Below, one piece after another: positions 42,618 through 51,643 of a stretch of 51,643 bases of DNA (position 1 is its first letter; the number at the start of each line of letters is the position of its first letter). The notes beneath the pieces are model-generated. The model was not told where the DNA came from and made no database searches. It worked only from the letters and a program-made list of their open reading frames with translations. Origin of the DNA: Erysipelotrichales bacterium (GTDB taxonomy: Bacteria; Bacillota_I; Bacilli_A; Erysipelotrichales; Erysipelotrichaceae); NCBI GenBank assembly GCA_910576855.1, contig CAJTJP010000023.1, positions 1-51,643 of the forward strand, read 5' to 3'. A program made the position numbers and the translations under genes.

Positions 42618-42754
42618 ATTTCATTGTCCTCCTTTTCGTTTGCTTTGCCTTAATGATACCATAAACTACACATGTTTTTAAGAGAAAAATTAAAAAATCA
42701 CTTTTCTTTCCGGCACAGAACAGGTAAAATAATAGACAGTGAGGAGGATATCCG

Positions 42755-43312
42755 ATGTTAATAAACAATGATACGATTATAAAAGACAGCGACCCCTTGA
42801 TTCGAAAGCCGAGTGAAAAGGTTTCCCTGCCCCTTTCCAAGGAGGATCATGAGCTGTTGATGAATATGCTGCAGTATGTACGAGATTCGATTGATCCGAT
42901 CAAGGCACAGGAATTGAATCTTCGCCCTGCCGTAGGTATTTCAGCCGTTCAAATCGGTGTATTGAAGCAGCTTGTAGCGGTATCGATTGATTACGGTGAG
43001 GACGGTAAAAGCGAATATGCACTCGTTAATCCGCGAATCATTTCCCACAGTGTTCGAAATGCGTATTTGAAAAACGGAGAAGGCTGCTTATCGGTCGTGA
43101 ACGAGCATGAAGGGCATGTTTTTCGCCATGCCCGTATTACCGTAAAGGCATTTGACGCTTTGAAAAACTGTGAGGTTACCTTTAAGGTCAGCGGATATGA
43201 AGCAATCGTGCTTCAGCATGAAATCGATCATCTCAGCGGACATTTATTTTATGATCGCATTGATACAAATAACCCATGGAAAGAAGACAGCGAGGCATTG
43301 GTCATTGAATAG
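42755..43312 (+). CDS. def: Peptide deformylase
   Basis: The 185-residue metalloenzyme removes the formyl group from nascent proteins. The three motifs are visible: GISAVQIG near 62, EGCLSV near 110 and QHEIDHLSG near 154. AGGAGG precedes the ATG. It is divergent from ftsW and monocistronic, with a terminator after it. Confidence 0.95.
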   Translation: MLINNDTIIKDSDPLIRKPSEKVSLPLSKEDHELLMNMLQYVRDSIDPIKAQELNLRPAVGISAVQIGVLKQLVAVSIDYGEDGKSEYALVNPRIISHSVRNAYLKNGEGCLSVVNEHEGHVFRHARITVKAFDALKNCEVTFKVSGYEAIVLQHEIDHLSGHLFYDRIDTNNPWKEDSEALVIE

Positions 43313-43340
43313 CATAAGTTTTAAAGGCTTATGCTTTTTT
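43311..43340 (+). terminator. Terminator of def
   Basis: AGCATAAG pairs with CTTATGCT, followed by TTTTT, at the stop codon. Confidence 0.9.
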
Positions 43341-43544
43341 ATCGGGAAAATAAATGTAAGCAATTCTCACCACTCTCCCCACCTTATCATATACAGATCA
43401 ACCATTTTAATTTATCACATTATCATCAAAGTCGTTGTAAGCGCTATCTGCCTTAATTTTCATTTTTTTCGGCGCAAAAGCATATGAAATCAACAAAAGT
43501 ATGCTATAATAGACGTTAGATAAGGTGCTGAGAAGGAGGCTCTT

Positions 43545-45407
43545 ATGAACAATAATTATCGAAATAATGCGCCGAGATTTCCGGGGAACAATAAAAACAA
43601 TTATCATCATATCGACCACAAACGCAGCGACACGCTTGTATATGCTTTAGGCGGTTTAGGTGAGGTCGGAAAAAATATGTACTGCTTCGAGCATGAAAAC
43701 GAAATATTGATCGTGGATTCCGGAGTACGTTTTCCTGAGGAAAATTTACTCGGTGTTGACTATGTAATCCCTGATTATGCACATTTAGTGAAAAACAAGG
43801 CCAAGAAAAAAATATTGATTATCACACACGGACATGAGGATCATATCGGCGGAATTCCCTTTTTATTGAAAACAGTGGAAATCGCTGATATTTATGCACC
43901 GCGCTTTGCGATTTCCCTAATCAATAAAAAGCTGGAGGAGCGCAAGCTGTTAAGAACTGTCAGAATTCATGAAATCAACAGTACCTCCAGTGTAAAGACG
44001 GAGCACTTTACATGCGGCTTCTTTAATACGGTACATTCGATTCCCGATTCCTTAGGCATTTTAATCAATACACCGAACGGACGTGTTGTCCACACCGGCG
44101 ATTTTAAGTTCGATCTTACACCGGTAGGAACCAATGCCGACTATCAGATTATGGCTTATATCGGACAAATCGGTGTAACGATGCTGATGAGTGATTCCAC
44201 CAATTCCGGTGTTGAGGATTTCTCCATTTCGGAAAAAAAGGTCGCAAATGAGATTTTAGATATCACACGGAAAACAAAGGGACGTTTAATCGTCGCAACC
44301 TTTGCGTCAAACGTACATCGTGTGGCACAAATATTAGAAGCAGCGGTAACCTGCGGACGAAAGGTAATCATATTCGGCCGCAGTATGGAAAATGTCGTTA
44401 CGATCGGCAGAAAGCTCGGTACGATCAAGGTCGGAGAACAGCACTTTATCACTCCCGACCAGCTGAATCATGTACCGGCGAATAAGATATGTATCGTTTG
44501 TACCGGAAGTCAAGGTGAGCCGCTCGCTGCCCTTTCAAGAATTGCTTCAGGAACCCATCGCTATATCAAGCTGATTCCCGGCGATACCGTCGTATTCTCC
44601 TCCTCCCCGATTCCGGGCAACGGAGCCAGTGTCAACCATGTCGTAAACAAGCTGTTTCGTGCCGGCGCAAATGTGCTGACAAAATCGGTTTTGACAAATC
44701 TGCATACAACGGGACACGCTTCTCAAGAGGAACAAAAGCTGATGCTTCAGCTCATTAAACCGAAATATTTTATGCCGATTCACGGTGAATATAAAATGCT
44801 GAAGCAACATATGGAAACGGCAATGGCAACAGGTCTGCCGGAGGAAAATATCTTCACCTGCGCAAACGGCGATGTATTGATTATGCGTGATCACAGGGTA
44901 TTCCAATCCTCTTATCGCATTCAGGCCGACGATATCTATGTCGACGGTAACGATATCAGCGGTGTTTCTACCGCAGTATTAAAGGATCGCAATATTTTAG
45001 CCAATAACGGATTGGTTGCGGTCGTAGCCGCTATCGATTCATCAGAAAACAGAATTTTATGTAAACCGGTCATCGTATCACGCGGTTTTGTCTTTATCAA
45101 GGACAGTCAAGGCTTATTAAAGGAAGCAGAACAAGTCGTATATCAGGCATTAAAGACAAAAATGGCCCAACGAACTACATTCTCAGAGCTGAAAAATACG
45201 ATTCGCGGTGCATTGGAGCCGTTCTTATGGCATAAAACACATCGTAACCCGATTGTGATTCCGGTTATCTTAAATTCGAAAAAAGCGATGGAACAAATGG
45301 CTGCGATCAGAAACAGTCGCGCGAATGCAAACATAAGAACAACCAAGCCTGCTCATCCCCAAAATGAAGCAGCACCTACAGAAGAAGTCTTAAACAAAGA
45401 AGGTTAA
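43545..45407 (+). CDS. rnj: Ribonuclease J
   Basis: The 620-residue metallo-beta-lactamase/beta-CASP RNase is the main mRNA-decay and maturation enzyme of Bacillota. The zinc-binding HGHEDHIGG is near 95, with HTGDFKFD near 185, a beta-CASP domain (SDSTNSG, GSQGEP) and the C-terminal HGEY motif near 420. An N-terminal basic, Asn-rich extension (about 25 residues) and a disordered tail (about 590-620) are longer than in B. subtilis RNase J1. AAGGAGG precedes the ATG. Whether it is J1 or J2 is not decided here. Confidence 0.93.
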   Translation: MNNNYRNNAPRFPGNNKNNYHHIDHKRSDTLVYALGGLGEVGKNMYCFEHENEILIVDSGVRFPEENLLGVDYVIPDYAHLVKNKAKKKILIITHGHEDHIGGIPFLLKTVEIADIYAPRFAISLINKKLEERKLLRTVRIHEINSTSSVKTEHFTCGFFNTVHSIPDSLGILINTPNGRVVHTGDFKFDLTPVGTNADYQIMAYIGQIGVTMLMSDSTNSGVEDFSISEKKVANEILDITRKTKGRLIVATFASNVHRVAQILEAAVTCGRKVIIFGRSMENVVTIGRKLGTIKVGEQHFITPDQLNHVPANKICIVCTGSQGEPLAALSRIASGTHRYIKLIPGDTVVFSSSPIPGNGASVNHVVNKLFRAGANVLTKSVLTNLHTTGHASQEEQKLMLQLIKPKYFMPIHGEYKMLKQHMETAMATGLPEENIFTCANGDVLIMRDHRVFQSSYRIQADDIYVDGNDISGVSTAVLKDRNILANNGLVAVVAAIDSSENRILCKPVIVSRGFVFIKDSQGLLKEAEQVVYQALKTKMAQRTTFSELKNTIRGALEPFLWHKTHRNPIVIPVILNSKKAMEQMAAIRNSRANANIRTTKPAHPQNEAAPTEEVLNKEG

Positions 45408-45424
45408 AAAAGCCTTCTTTTTCA
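45396..45424 (+). terminator. Terminator of RNase J gene
   Basis: AAAGAAGG pairs with CCTTCTTT and continues into TTTTT. Confidence 0.88.
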
Positions 45425-45488
45425 TTTATTCATTTTCATTCTTTATGATTTATGATAAAATAAAAAAGAATTTGAGGTGTATATTTCC

Positions 45489-46430
45489 ATGATCAAAAGA
45501 CTGCTGAAAACAGTATCGGTATTAATAATAATCGCATTAGTACTGGCAGGTATATTCTTTTACTCGATCTTTGTCTCGGTAGAGAATTTAACAGTCAGCT
45601 ATCATACAATTCAAAGTGAAAAAATTCCCGCAGATATGAATGATATCCAAATCGCTTTTATTACGGATTTAGAATACAATCATTTTATGGACAAGGATCG
45701 CCTTACTAATATGATTCAGAAAATCAATGAGGTAAATCCTGATATTGTGCTGTTCGGCGGTGATATTTTTGATTTGCCGTTGACTTATGTTCCAAATGAT
45801 GCGACAAAACAAGAGGTGTCACAGCTCTTAAAAACGATACAGGCACCGTTAGGAAAGTTTGCGGTGTTAGGTGAACAGGACAATGTCGATAAAAATGTAA
45901 AGAGCATGGTAACGGACATTCTGAAAACAAGTGATTTTGAATTATTGAATAATCGCTCGATACGCTTAAGAAACGGTTCACAGGCAAGCATTACGCTGAT
46001 CGGTCTGGATTCGCTTATCGGCGGTACGATTGATATCAGCAAGGCATTCTCTAATGTCAATCAAGAGGAATTCAATATTCTGATGACGCACTGTCCGGAT
46101 ACGATTCAGCTCGAGGAGTTGCCGAAGACAAATATCGACTTGATGTTTGCCGGGCATTCCCATGGTTCTCAAATCTATATTCCTTTACTCGGAGCATTAT
46201 CCAGTGATGAAGGAGCACAGAAATACAATCATGGAAAACATACGGTAAATCAAACCGTACTTCATGTATCAAACGGTATGGGGACGACTGCGATGGACAT
46301 GCGCTTGTTTTCCCCGCCGCAAATGCTCGTTTATCGCCTGCGCAGTGATGTGAAAGAAGAAAAAACAGAGGCAAAGGATAAGCAGAAAAACGATACAAAT
46401 ACGAGCAATAAAAAAAGTAACAGTGAATAA
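45489..46430 (+). CDS. Membrane-anchored metallophosphoesterase with altered motifs
   Basis: The 313-residue protein resembles YkuE-type calcineurin-like phosphoesterases, with one N-terminal transmembrane segment (about 9-30) and an outward-facing domain. The GGDIFD motif (near 88), MTHCPD and AGHSHGSQ (near 220) are intact. However, the first motif reads TDLEYN instead of DxH and the GNHD motif reads GEQD, so two usual metal or catalytic histidines are replaced. A disordered, Lys/Asn-rich tail follows (about 285-313). Start at 45489, with GAGGTG upstream. The activity may differ from relatives. Confidence 0.8.
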   Translation: MIKRLLKTVSVLIIIALVLAGIFFYSIFVSVENLTVSYHTIQSEKIPADMNDIQIAFITDLEYNHFMDKDRLTNMIQKINEVNPDIVLFGGDIFDLPLTYVPNDATKQEVSQLLKTIQAPLGKFAVLGEQDNVDKNVKSMVTDILKTSDFELLNNRSIRLRNGSQASITLIGLDSLIGGTIDISKAFSNVNQEEFNILMTHCPDTIQLEELPKTNIDLMFAGHSHGSQIYIPLLGALSSDEGAQKYNHGKHTVNQTVLHVSNGMGTTAMDMRLFSPPQMLVYRLRSDVKEEKTEAKDKQKNDTNTSNKKSNSE

Positions 46431-46483
46431 ACTGTGTATGGATTATCCTATGCTTAAAAAGATCACACTGTCGCGATAAGAAA

Positions 46484-46516
46484 AAGGAAGGCCTAAAGAC
46501 AGGCCTTCCTTTTCAT
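46484..46516. terminator. Bidirectional terminator between the phosphoesterase and pheT
   Basis: AAGGAAGGCCT pairs perfectly with AGGCCTTCCTT, with T runs at both ends, between convergent genes. Confidence 0.92.
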
Positions 46517-46520
46517 ATTA

Positions 46521-48926
46521 TCAAGAGCGAAGCTGTGCATTCATTTCCTTTTCCAAGGAGCTTAACAATACCTCACGCATTTGATTGATTTCCTTTTCTC
46601 CCAAGGTCTTATTTGATGATTGGAAACACACGGATAACGCAACACTCTTAAAGCCTTTTTCTACATGCTCACCGGTATAAACATCAAATACCTCGATTTT
46701 TTGGATAATATTTTCTTTATCCAGTTTACCGTGGCGCTCTATGCAGGATAAGATATCGCCTACCTTAACGTCTTCCGCAACCACAAATGCCAGATCCTGA
46801 TTCACTGCCGGATATTTCGACATCGGCTGATATTTAACCTTTGCGGCCTTGTTCTGCAATAAGATCTCAAGATTCAATTCTGCCATTACTACATTACTTA
46901 CACCGTAGCGCTTTGCCGCATTCGGATGAATCGTTCCAAAAACAGCCAGCAGTTCCTTACCTAAATACAGACAGGCAGATTGATACGGATGAAACATCCT
47001 TGTCTCCGCTGTATTTTCCTTAAAGCTCAATCGCTTGCCGCTGTAGCCGACACGCTCACACAGAAGCTCTAACAGCCCCTTCATCGCATAGAAATCAGCC
47101 GGGACATCAATTCCCTGCCAACGGCTTTTTTGAAGCGAACCGCTCATAGCGATTGCCAAATGCTCTTCCATAAGCTCCTTACCATACACACCGGACAGTT
47201 CAAACAACGAAATATCCTTAACAGAACGATTTTGATTATACGCAATACTTCCCAATAAGGACGGCAAGATGCTCGTTCTTACATTTTTTCGATCCTCGCT
47301 CATCGGTGCGGCAAGCTGAATCGTTTGCGGCAGTGCCATTACGGCATCCTCACTGAGCTGCTCACTGACAAGCGTATAAGTAACAGCCTCCTGACAGCCG
47401 TTATCACTCAACAACTGACGGAAACGACGGCGCAGCTGTTGACGGTCATCTAAAGCTCCCATAGTTGCAGGCATTGTCGGCAAGGTCGCGTTTAAACGGT
47501 CATATCCGATGATGCGGATGATTTCCTCTGCGATATCCGCTTCAATACATAAATCCTGACGATAGCTTGGTATTTCAAGTACGATTTCCTCCTGCTTTTG
47601 CATCGGTTTCAGTGCCAGCCGCTTTAAGACATCGACAACCTCCTCCATTGCGAAGTCAGTACCTAATAAATGATTGATGCGCGGCAGACTGACCGTAATG
47701 CTCGTCGGCTCATAATGATTGGAGCCGTACACAACCGTATCCTCGATTCCCGAAGCATCCGCATATTCTATCAGCAGTGAAACCGCACGATCCATTGCCT
47801 TATAGGTAGCCATCGGTTCAATGCCCTTTTGATAGCGAATACTTGCATCCGTGTTCAAATTCAAACGACGTGCTGTATTACGGATCGACACATGATGGAA
47901 AATTGCCGCTTCCAACACGATTGCCTTTGTCGTATCTTCAATTTTCGAATCATCTCCGCCCATAATACCGGCAATTCCGATCGGCTTGCCTTGATTGGTT
48001 ATCATGATATCCTCAGGCTCAATTTCATAAGTAACACCGTCTAATGCCGTATATGTCGTATTCAAGCGATCCTTTACCGTAATTTCCAAGGACGGCAAAG
48101 CATCCTTATCATAGAAGTGCATCGGCTGACCTGTCTCCAACATGACGATATTTGAAATATCAACGACATTATTGATTGATTTTACACCTGCGGCAGCCAA
48201 CAGTTCCTTCATCCATTTGGGACTTTCCTTGATTGTCACATGATTGATGACTTTGCCCATAAACAACGGACATTTATCTGTTTCACTGGCAACTTTTAGG
48301 GTCGTATGCTCACCTTTCTGCATCGAAATGCCTTCACACTGCGGAAGCTGAACGCTGCGATTTAAAATCGCTCCTGTTTCCATTGCCATTGCCCATGCCG
48401 CCATACAATCATTACGATTCGGCGTCAAACCGACATCCAGTAATTCATCATCTAAGCCAAGATACGCAAGCGGATCCTCATGTCCGATCGGTGCATCCTG
48501 TGCCAATACCTCAATGCCGTTTTTACTTTCCTCACTCAGAGAATGCGGATCAACTCCCAGTTCTACAAGTGAACAGATCATACCGTTTGATTCTTGTCCT
48601 CTGATTACACCGGCCTTGATTTCACCGCCCGGAAGTTTCGCGCCTACCTGCGCCACGATCACCTTTTGTCCGGCCGCCACGTTTGGTGCACCGCAAACAA
48701 TTTGTTCCGTACGATTTCCCAAGTTCACCTGACAAACATGAAGATGATCGCTGTCAGGATGATCCTCACACGTCAAGACCTCACCGATAATCAGCTTGGT
48801 CCCTTCACTCATCTTTTCTATTCCTTCTACCTCTAAGCCGGCTGCCGTAATTCGATCAGCGATTTCATTGATTGATAAATCACTGATATCCATATATTGA
48901 CTTAACCATTTTCTACTGATTAGCAT
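46521..48926 (-). CDS. pheT: Phenylalanyl-tRNA synthetase beta subunit
   Basis: The 801-residue beta subunit has the N-terminal tRNA-binding domain (about 40-150, with HPDSDHLHVCQV), the B3/B4 editing domain (about 215-385), the B5 domain (about 405-475), the catalytic-like core and the C-terminal FDX-ACB anticodon-binding domain (about 705-800, starting MSKYPAVNQDLAFVV). Full length. It follows pheS by 12 bp under the same T-box. Confidence 0.96.
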   Translation of the reverse strand: MLISRKWLSQYMDISDLSINEIADRITAAGLEVEGIEKMSEGTKLIIGEVLTCEDHPDSDHLHVCQVNLGNRTEQIVCGAPNVAAGQKVIVAQVGAKLPGGEIKAGVIRGQESNGMICSLVELGVDPHSLSEESKNGIEVLAQDAPIGHEDPLAYLGLDDELLDVGLTPNRNDCMAAWAMAMETGAILNRSVQLPQCEGISMQKGEHTTLKVASETDKCPLFMGKVINHVTIKESPKWMKELLAAAGVKSINNVVDISNIVMLETGQPMHFYDKDALPSLEITVKDRLNTTYTALDGVTYEIEPEDIMITNQGKPIGIAGIMGGDDSKIEDTTKAIVLEAAIFHHVSIRNTARRLNLNTDASIRYQKGIEPMATYKAMDRAVSLLIEYADASGIEDTVVYGSNHYEPTSITVSLPRINHLLGTDFAMEEVVDVLKRLALKPMQKQEEIVLEIPSYRQDLCIEADIAEEIIRIIGYDRLNATLPTMPATMGALDDRQQLRRRFRQLLSDNGCQEAVTYTLVSEQLSEDAVMALPQTIQLAAPMSEDRKNVRTSILPSLLGSIAYNQNRSVKDISLFELSGVYGKELMEEHLAIAMSGSLQKSRWQGIDVPADFYAMKGLLELLCERVGYSGKRLSFKENTAETRMFHPYQSACLYLGKELLAVFGTIHPNAAKRYGVSNVVMAELNLEILLQNKAAKVKYQPMSKYPAVNQDLAFVVAEDVKVGDILSCIERHGKLDKENIIQKIEVFDVYTGEHVEKGFKSVALSVCFQSSNKTLGEKEINQMREVLLSSLEKEMNAQLRS

Positions 48927-48938
48927 ATTGAAGCCTCC

Positions 48939-49979
48939 TTATTCAAAACGATTGAACATCTTCAGGAAACGAAGATCGTTCGTATAAAAATTACGTATAT
49001 CATCAATACCGTATTTCAGCATTGCGACACGCTCGATACCGACACCGAAAGCAAAACCGCTGACCTCATCAGGGTCATAGCCAGCCATTTTCAGTACATT
49101 CGGATGTACCATACCGGCACCGAGAATTTCAATCCAGCCTGTGCCCTTACATACGCTGCAGCCCTTGCCGCCGCAGATATGACAAGACACATCAACTTCA
49201 ACACTTGGCTCGGTGAATTGAAAATAGCTCGGACGAAAGCGAATCACTCTGCTCTCGCCAAACATCTTTTTCGCCATAAATTCAAGCGTTCCCTTTAAAT
49301 CAGACAACCGGATATCCTTACCGATGACCAAGCCCTCACACTGCATAAATTGATGAGAATGGGTAGCGTCATCATCATCGCGGCGATATACCTTACCGGG
49401 ACAGATTACCTTGATCAGCTCCTTGCCCTCGGCATGACACTTCTCCAGCTGACGCATTTGTACGGCAGTTGTATGCGTACGCAGCAGCTCCTCAGCATTG
49501 ATAAAAAAGGTATCCTGCATATCACGTGCCGGATGATCCTTCGGAATATTGGCACGCTCAAAATTATATAAATCACATTCTACCTCAGGCCCCTCTGCCA
49601 CGCTGTAGCCCAAGCCGACAAATAAGTCTTCAAGCTCCTGTTGAACAATCATCAGCGGATGCAGATTGCCGACATTCGGCGTATAACCGGTCAAGGTGAT
49701 ATCCAACTTTTCCTGTTTCATGCGCTGTGCAGTTTCCTTTTCCTCAAGCACAGTCTTTCGCTCTTCGATAAGTGCCGACAGCTCCTGCTTGATTTCATTG
49801 ATTTTCGCACCGAAGGCCGGTCGCTCCTCCTTAGACAAGTCCTTCATCGTTTTCATCACTTCCTGAATCGGACCTTTTTTACCCAGGTAAAGGACACGAA
49901 GCTGATTTAATACACCGTTATCCTTACAGGCTGCGATCTTTTCCATTGCTTCTTTTTTGATCGCTGATAAATTTTCCAT
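48939..49979 (-). CDS. pheS: Phenylalanyl-tRNA synthetase alpha subunit
   Basis: The 346-residue alpha subunit charges tRNA-Phe together with PheT. An N-terminal coiled coil (about 1-95) precedes the class II core: motif 2 ([15 protein letters not shown] near 204), the cysteine-rich [19 protein letters not shown] segment near 274 and motif 3 ([13 protein letters not shown] near 315). AAAGGATG precedes the ATG. A Phe T-box lies in the leader. Confidence 0.96.
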   Translation of the reverse strand: MENLSAIKKEAMEKIAACKDNGVLNQLRVLYLGKKGPIQEVMKTMKDLSKEERPAFGAKINEIKQELSALIEERKTVLEEKETAQRMKQEKLDITLTGYTPNVGNLHPLMIVQQELEDLFVGLGYSVAEGPEVECDLYNFERANIPKDHPARDMQDTFFINAEELLRTHTTAVQMRQLEKCHAEGKELIKVICPGKVYRRDDDDATHSHQFMQCEGLVIGKDIRLSDLKGTLEFMAKKMFGESRVIRFRPSYFQFTEPSVEVDVSCHICGGKGCSVCKGTGWIEILGAGMVHPNVLKMAGYDPDEVSGFAFGVGIERVAMLKYGIDDIRNFYTNDLRFLKMFNRFE

Positions 49980-49999
49980 AGTATTTCATCCTTTCATAA

Positions 50000-50240
50000 G
50001 CACATAAATAAAAATGTCATCAGTCGCAGGAACGCAATTAACTTGCGCGGTACCATCCTGCTTTGTCTGACGACACACTTTATTACAATCATTCATGGAT
50101 AACCGTCATGACGGGAGATCATTACTCTCACTCTCGGGTGAATTTCCGCCGGGCTCCTTCAGGATGACTTCCAGTCCATGATCATCCTTCCCTGACAAAG
50201 AGTTATCTGTACGTACTTATCCCGATCAACGCTTTACAAC
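50000..50240 (-). promoter_or_regulatory. T-box riboswitch (Phe) upstream of pheST
   Basis: On the minus strand the leader has the T-box sequence AGGATGGTACCGCG (50046-50059). A terminator follows: GTCGTCAG ... GCAGGA / TCCTGC ... CTGATGAC (50016-50074), then a T-rich run (50006-50014). A long Stem I spans about 50100-50235. The specifier codon is TTC (50140-50142), followed by A as usual, in the segment GGAAATTCACC. Uncharged tRNA-Phe would favour read-through. Confidence 0.92.
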
Positions 50241-50244
50241 CGAT

Positions 50245-50273
50245 AGTATACACGATTTTCATTTAAAATTCAA
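50245..50273 (-). promoter_or_regulatory. Promoter of pheST
   Basis: TTGAAT (50268-50273), 17-bp spacer, TATACT (50245-50250), with start near 50238. The IS30 terminal repeat begins 37 bp upstream of its -35. Confidence 0.75.
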
Positions 50274-50309
50274 TCATTTTCCGCAATATCGTATTTCCTT
50301 ATGAATATG

Positions 50310-50333
50310 GTGAAGTGCAAAAGTAACTTCCAC
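50310..50333 (+). repeat. IS30 terminal inverted repeat (left end)
   Basis: This 24-bp sequence is the exact inverted copy of 527-550. The outer AATAT at 50304-50308 also matches the other end, so the IR may be longer. Confidence 0.85.
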
Positions 50334-50456
50334 ATCAATGTGAAGCAAGTGGAAATCAGTCTTACATCAATTTCCACTTCTATTTTAGTTGACTTTACTC
50401 TTACATTATGGTTCTCTTTTTGTATCTCCTGTCATGGCGGCGAAAGGAGAATTCTT

Positions 50457-51643
50457 ATGTCTGCTCATAAACATTTAACACTTGAAGATCGTATTATGAT
50501 TCATAGAGGTCTTGATAACTCATCCTCTCGTAAATCTATTGCCGATATCATCGGTAAGGATAAGTCCACTGTCTGTAAAGAAGTTAAACTTCATTCCTGT
50601 TCCAAACGTCACAAACGTGTTGGGGTTTCCCCTAAAGGCACTTATGATTGTATCCATATTGCAGATTGTGGCTTTAATCATTTCTGTACTTCTTCTTGTG
50701 ATCGTATTCAAGCGATCCCTTGTAAGCGCAGGGATCATACTGTCGGCGTTTGTAATGGCTGTGATTTACGCAATTCCTGTAAACTTACCAAGCGCTTCTA
50801 TGATGCTCAATTTGCTCATAAGGAATACCTCGAAAATCTTCACGACTCTAGGGAAGGCATTAATCTTACTACTTCTCAAGCTAAAAAACTTGGTGACCTC
50901 ATTAAGCCGTATATCGACAATGGTCAATCGATTTACGCTGCGTTATCTGATCATCCGGAGATCACACAATGCGAAAAAACTATCTATAACTATATCAATC
51001 AAGGTGTCTTCTCCGTTAATGGGCTTATTAACTTGGATCTTCGATTAAAGCCTTCTAGAAAACCGTCTAAAAAAGTGGTATCCAAAGTTCGTAAGGATCG
51101 TGCCTATCTAAAAGGGCGCACGTATAAATGCTTTACTGAATATATGGATCTTCATCCTTATTCTTCCGTGGTGGAAATGGATACCGTTTATAATGACGAA
51201 TCTAAAGGTCCTTTTATTCAGACATTTCAGTTTGTAGATTATAACCTTATGATTGGTATCTATCATACTGAAAAAACAGCTGCCGCTATGGTAGAGGGTC
51301 TTAAACAAATCAAAGAAGCTCTTGGCGATAAAGAGTTCCTCCGCCACTTCCGGGTTATCCTAACCGATCGTGGTAGCGAATTTGTCTATGCCAATGAGTT
51401 TGAAGCACTGGGCTGTAAAATCTTCTACTGTGATCCGATGCAGTCTTCACAGAAGCCGCATGTAGAGAACAATCATCGTTTATTTCGTTATATATGTCCT
51501 AAAGGAACAGACTTGAAACAACTTGGGCTTCATTCACAAAAGGACTTGGATCTGATCTTCTCTCACATCAACTCTTATCCCAGAGAAGTAAAATTCGGTA
51601 AAAGTCCGATAGAAGAATTCATGTTCTATCATCCAAATTCCGA
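50457..51643 (+). CDS. IS30-family transposase, N-terminal 395 residues (cut by the window end)
   Basis: The DDE transposase starts at ATG 50457 with AAAGGAG 9 nt upstream. The N-terminal helix-turn-helix (LTLEDRIMIHRGL ... SIADIIGKDKSTVCKEV) is followed by a cysteine-rich segment (about 60-115) and the catalytic core, with Asp in VEMDTV (near 242), Asp in ILTDRGSEF (near 303) and Glu in KPHVENNH (near 337). No stop or frameshift is seen. Its remaining C-terminus is supplied by 204-279 at the window start if the ends are joined. Confidence 0.93.
   Translation, partial: MSAHKHLTLEDRIMIHRGLDNSSSRKSIADIIGKDKSTVCKEVKLHSCSKRHKRVGVSPKGTYDCIHIADCGFNHFCTSSCDRIQAIPCKRRDHTVGVCNGCDLRNSCKLTKRFYDAQFAHKEYLENLHDSREGINLTTSQAKKLGDLIKPYIDNGQSIYAALSDHPEITQCEKTIYNYINQGVFSVNGLINLDLRLKPSRKPSKKVVSKVRKDRAYLKGRTYKCFTEYMDLHPYSSVVEMDTVYNDESKGPFIQTFQFVDYNLMIGIYHTEKTAAAMVEGLKQIKEALGDKEFLRHFRVILTDRGSEFVYANEFEALGCKIFYCDPMQSSQKPHVENNHRLFRYICPKGTDLKQLGLHSQKDLDLIFSHINSYPREVKFGKSPIEEFMFYHPNS

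Larger units (their letters stand above)
50310..51643 (+). mobile_element. IS30-family element, left-hand part (window ends inside it)
   Basis: The left terminal repeat is followed by about 120 bp of noncoding IS sequence with subterminal GTGGAAATCAG-type repeats, then the transposase. The last 203 bases equal the first 203 of the window. Total rebuilt length would be about 1,681 bp. Confidence 0.85.

Noticed and set aside
42070-42681. Plus-strand open frame of 203 residues
   Set aside because: Antisense to ftsW; composition is that of a reversed membrane-protein gene.

Overview
The window is a low-GC Bacillota (Firmicutes) chromosomal segment, most like an Erysipelotrichales-type gut bacterium. 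That placement is an inference from the SUF order C-D-S-U-B, the T-box in front of pheST, RNase J, PhoPR/Pst and the gut-Clostridia style mobile genes; no rRNA or other taxonomic marker is present. Both window ends lie inside an IS30-family element. The first 203 bases are identical to the last 203, and joining the ends would rebuild one complete IS of about 1.68 kb.

Left part (0.6-12.7 kb): an orphan TnpV-type transposon gene is followed by a bifurcating transhydrogenase pair (nfnAB). A shikimate block comes next: aroD on the minus strand, then an aroE-aroK fusion and aroF (DAHP synthase) on the plus strand. Before the fusion gene sit a strong promoter, a 14-residue leader peptide rich in Phe and Tyr, and two terminator-like hairpins, which looks like a transcription attenuator. 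Two paralogous radical SAM genes lie divergent to an HxlR regulator. A zinc-ribbon protein, a YgjP-like metallopeptidase and a YtqA-type radical SAM protein complete this part.

Accessory region (about 12.7-19.9 kb): a decayed mobilizable or conjugative element that is visibly more GC-rich than its surroundings. It holds a large serine recombinase missing half of its zinc ribbon, a DUF6194 cargo gene, TnpW, a DnaC-like ATPase, a tail of repA, MobC without a relaxase, a winged-helix regulator that has lost a normal start codon, and a frameshifted, truncated sigma factor. AT-rich cargo follows (ASCH-like protein and an AraC/GyrI-like regulator). The stretch 19.2-19.98 kb has no gene but contains a 140-bp inverted repeat carrying DnaA-box-like sequences, and a probable small RNA of about 157 nt with its own promoter and terminator.

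Right part (20-50.3 kb) is core genome. It contains a class I amidotransferase; an operon of MFS transporter, unknown protein, HAD phosphatase and DedA-like protein; a lipoprotein; the sufCDSUB operon with a 5-formyl-THF cyclo-ligase; two PrsA-like foldases; the pstSCAB-phoPR operon with a TTAACA-type Pho box; a HIT protein; an operon of ftsW, rsmD and coaD plus two unknown genes; peptide deformylase; RNase J; an atypical metallophosphoesterase; and pheST under a Phe T-box. The second IS30 end lies about 35 bp upstream of the pheS promoter.
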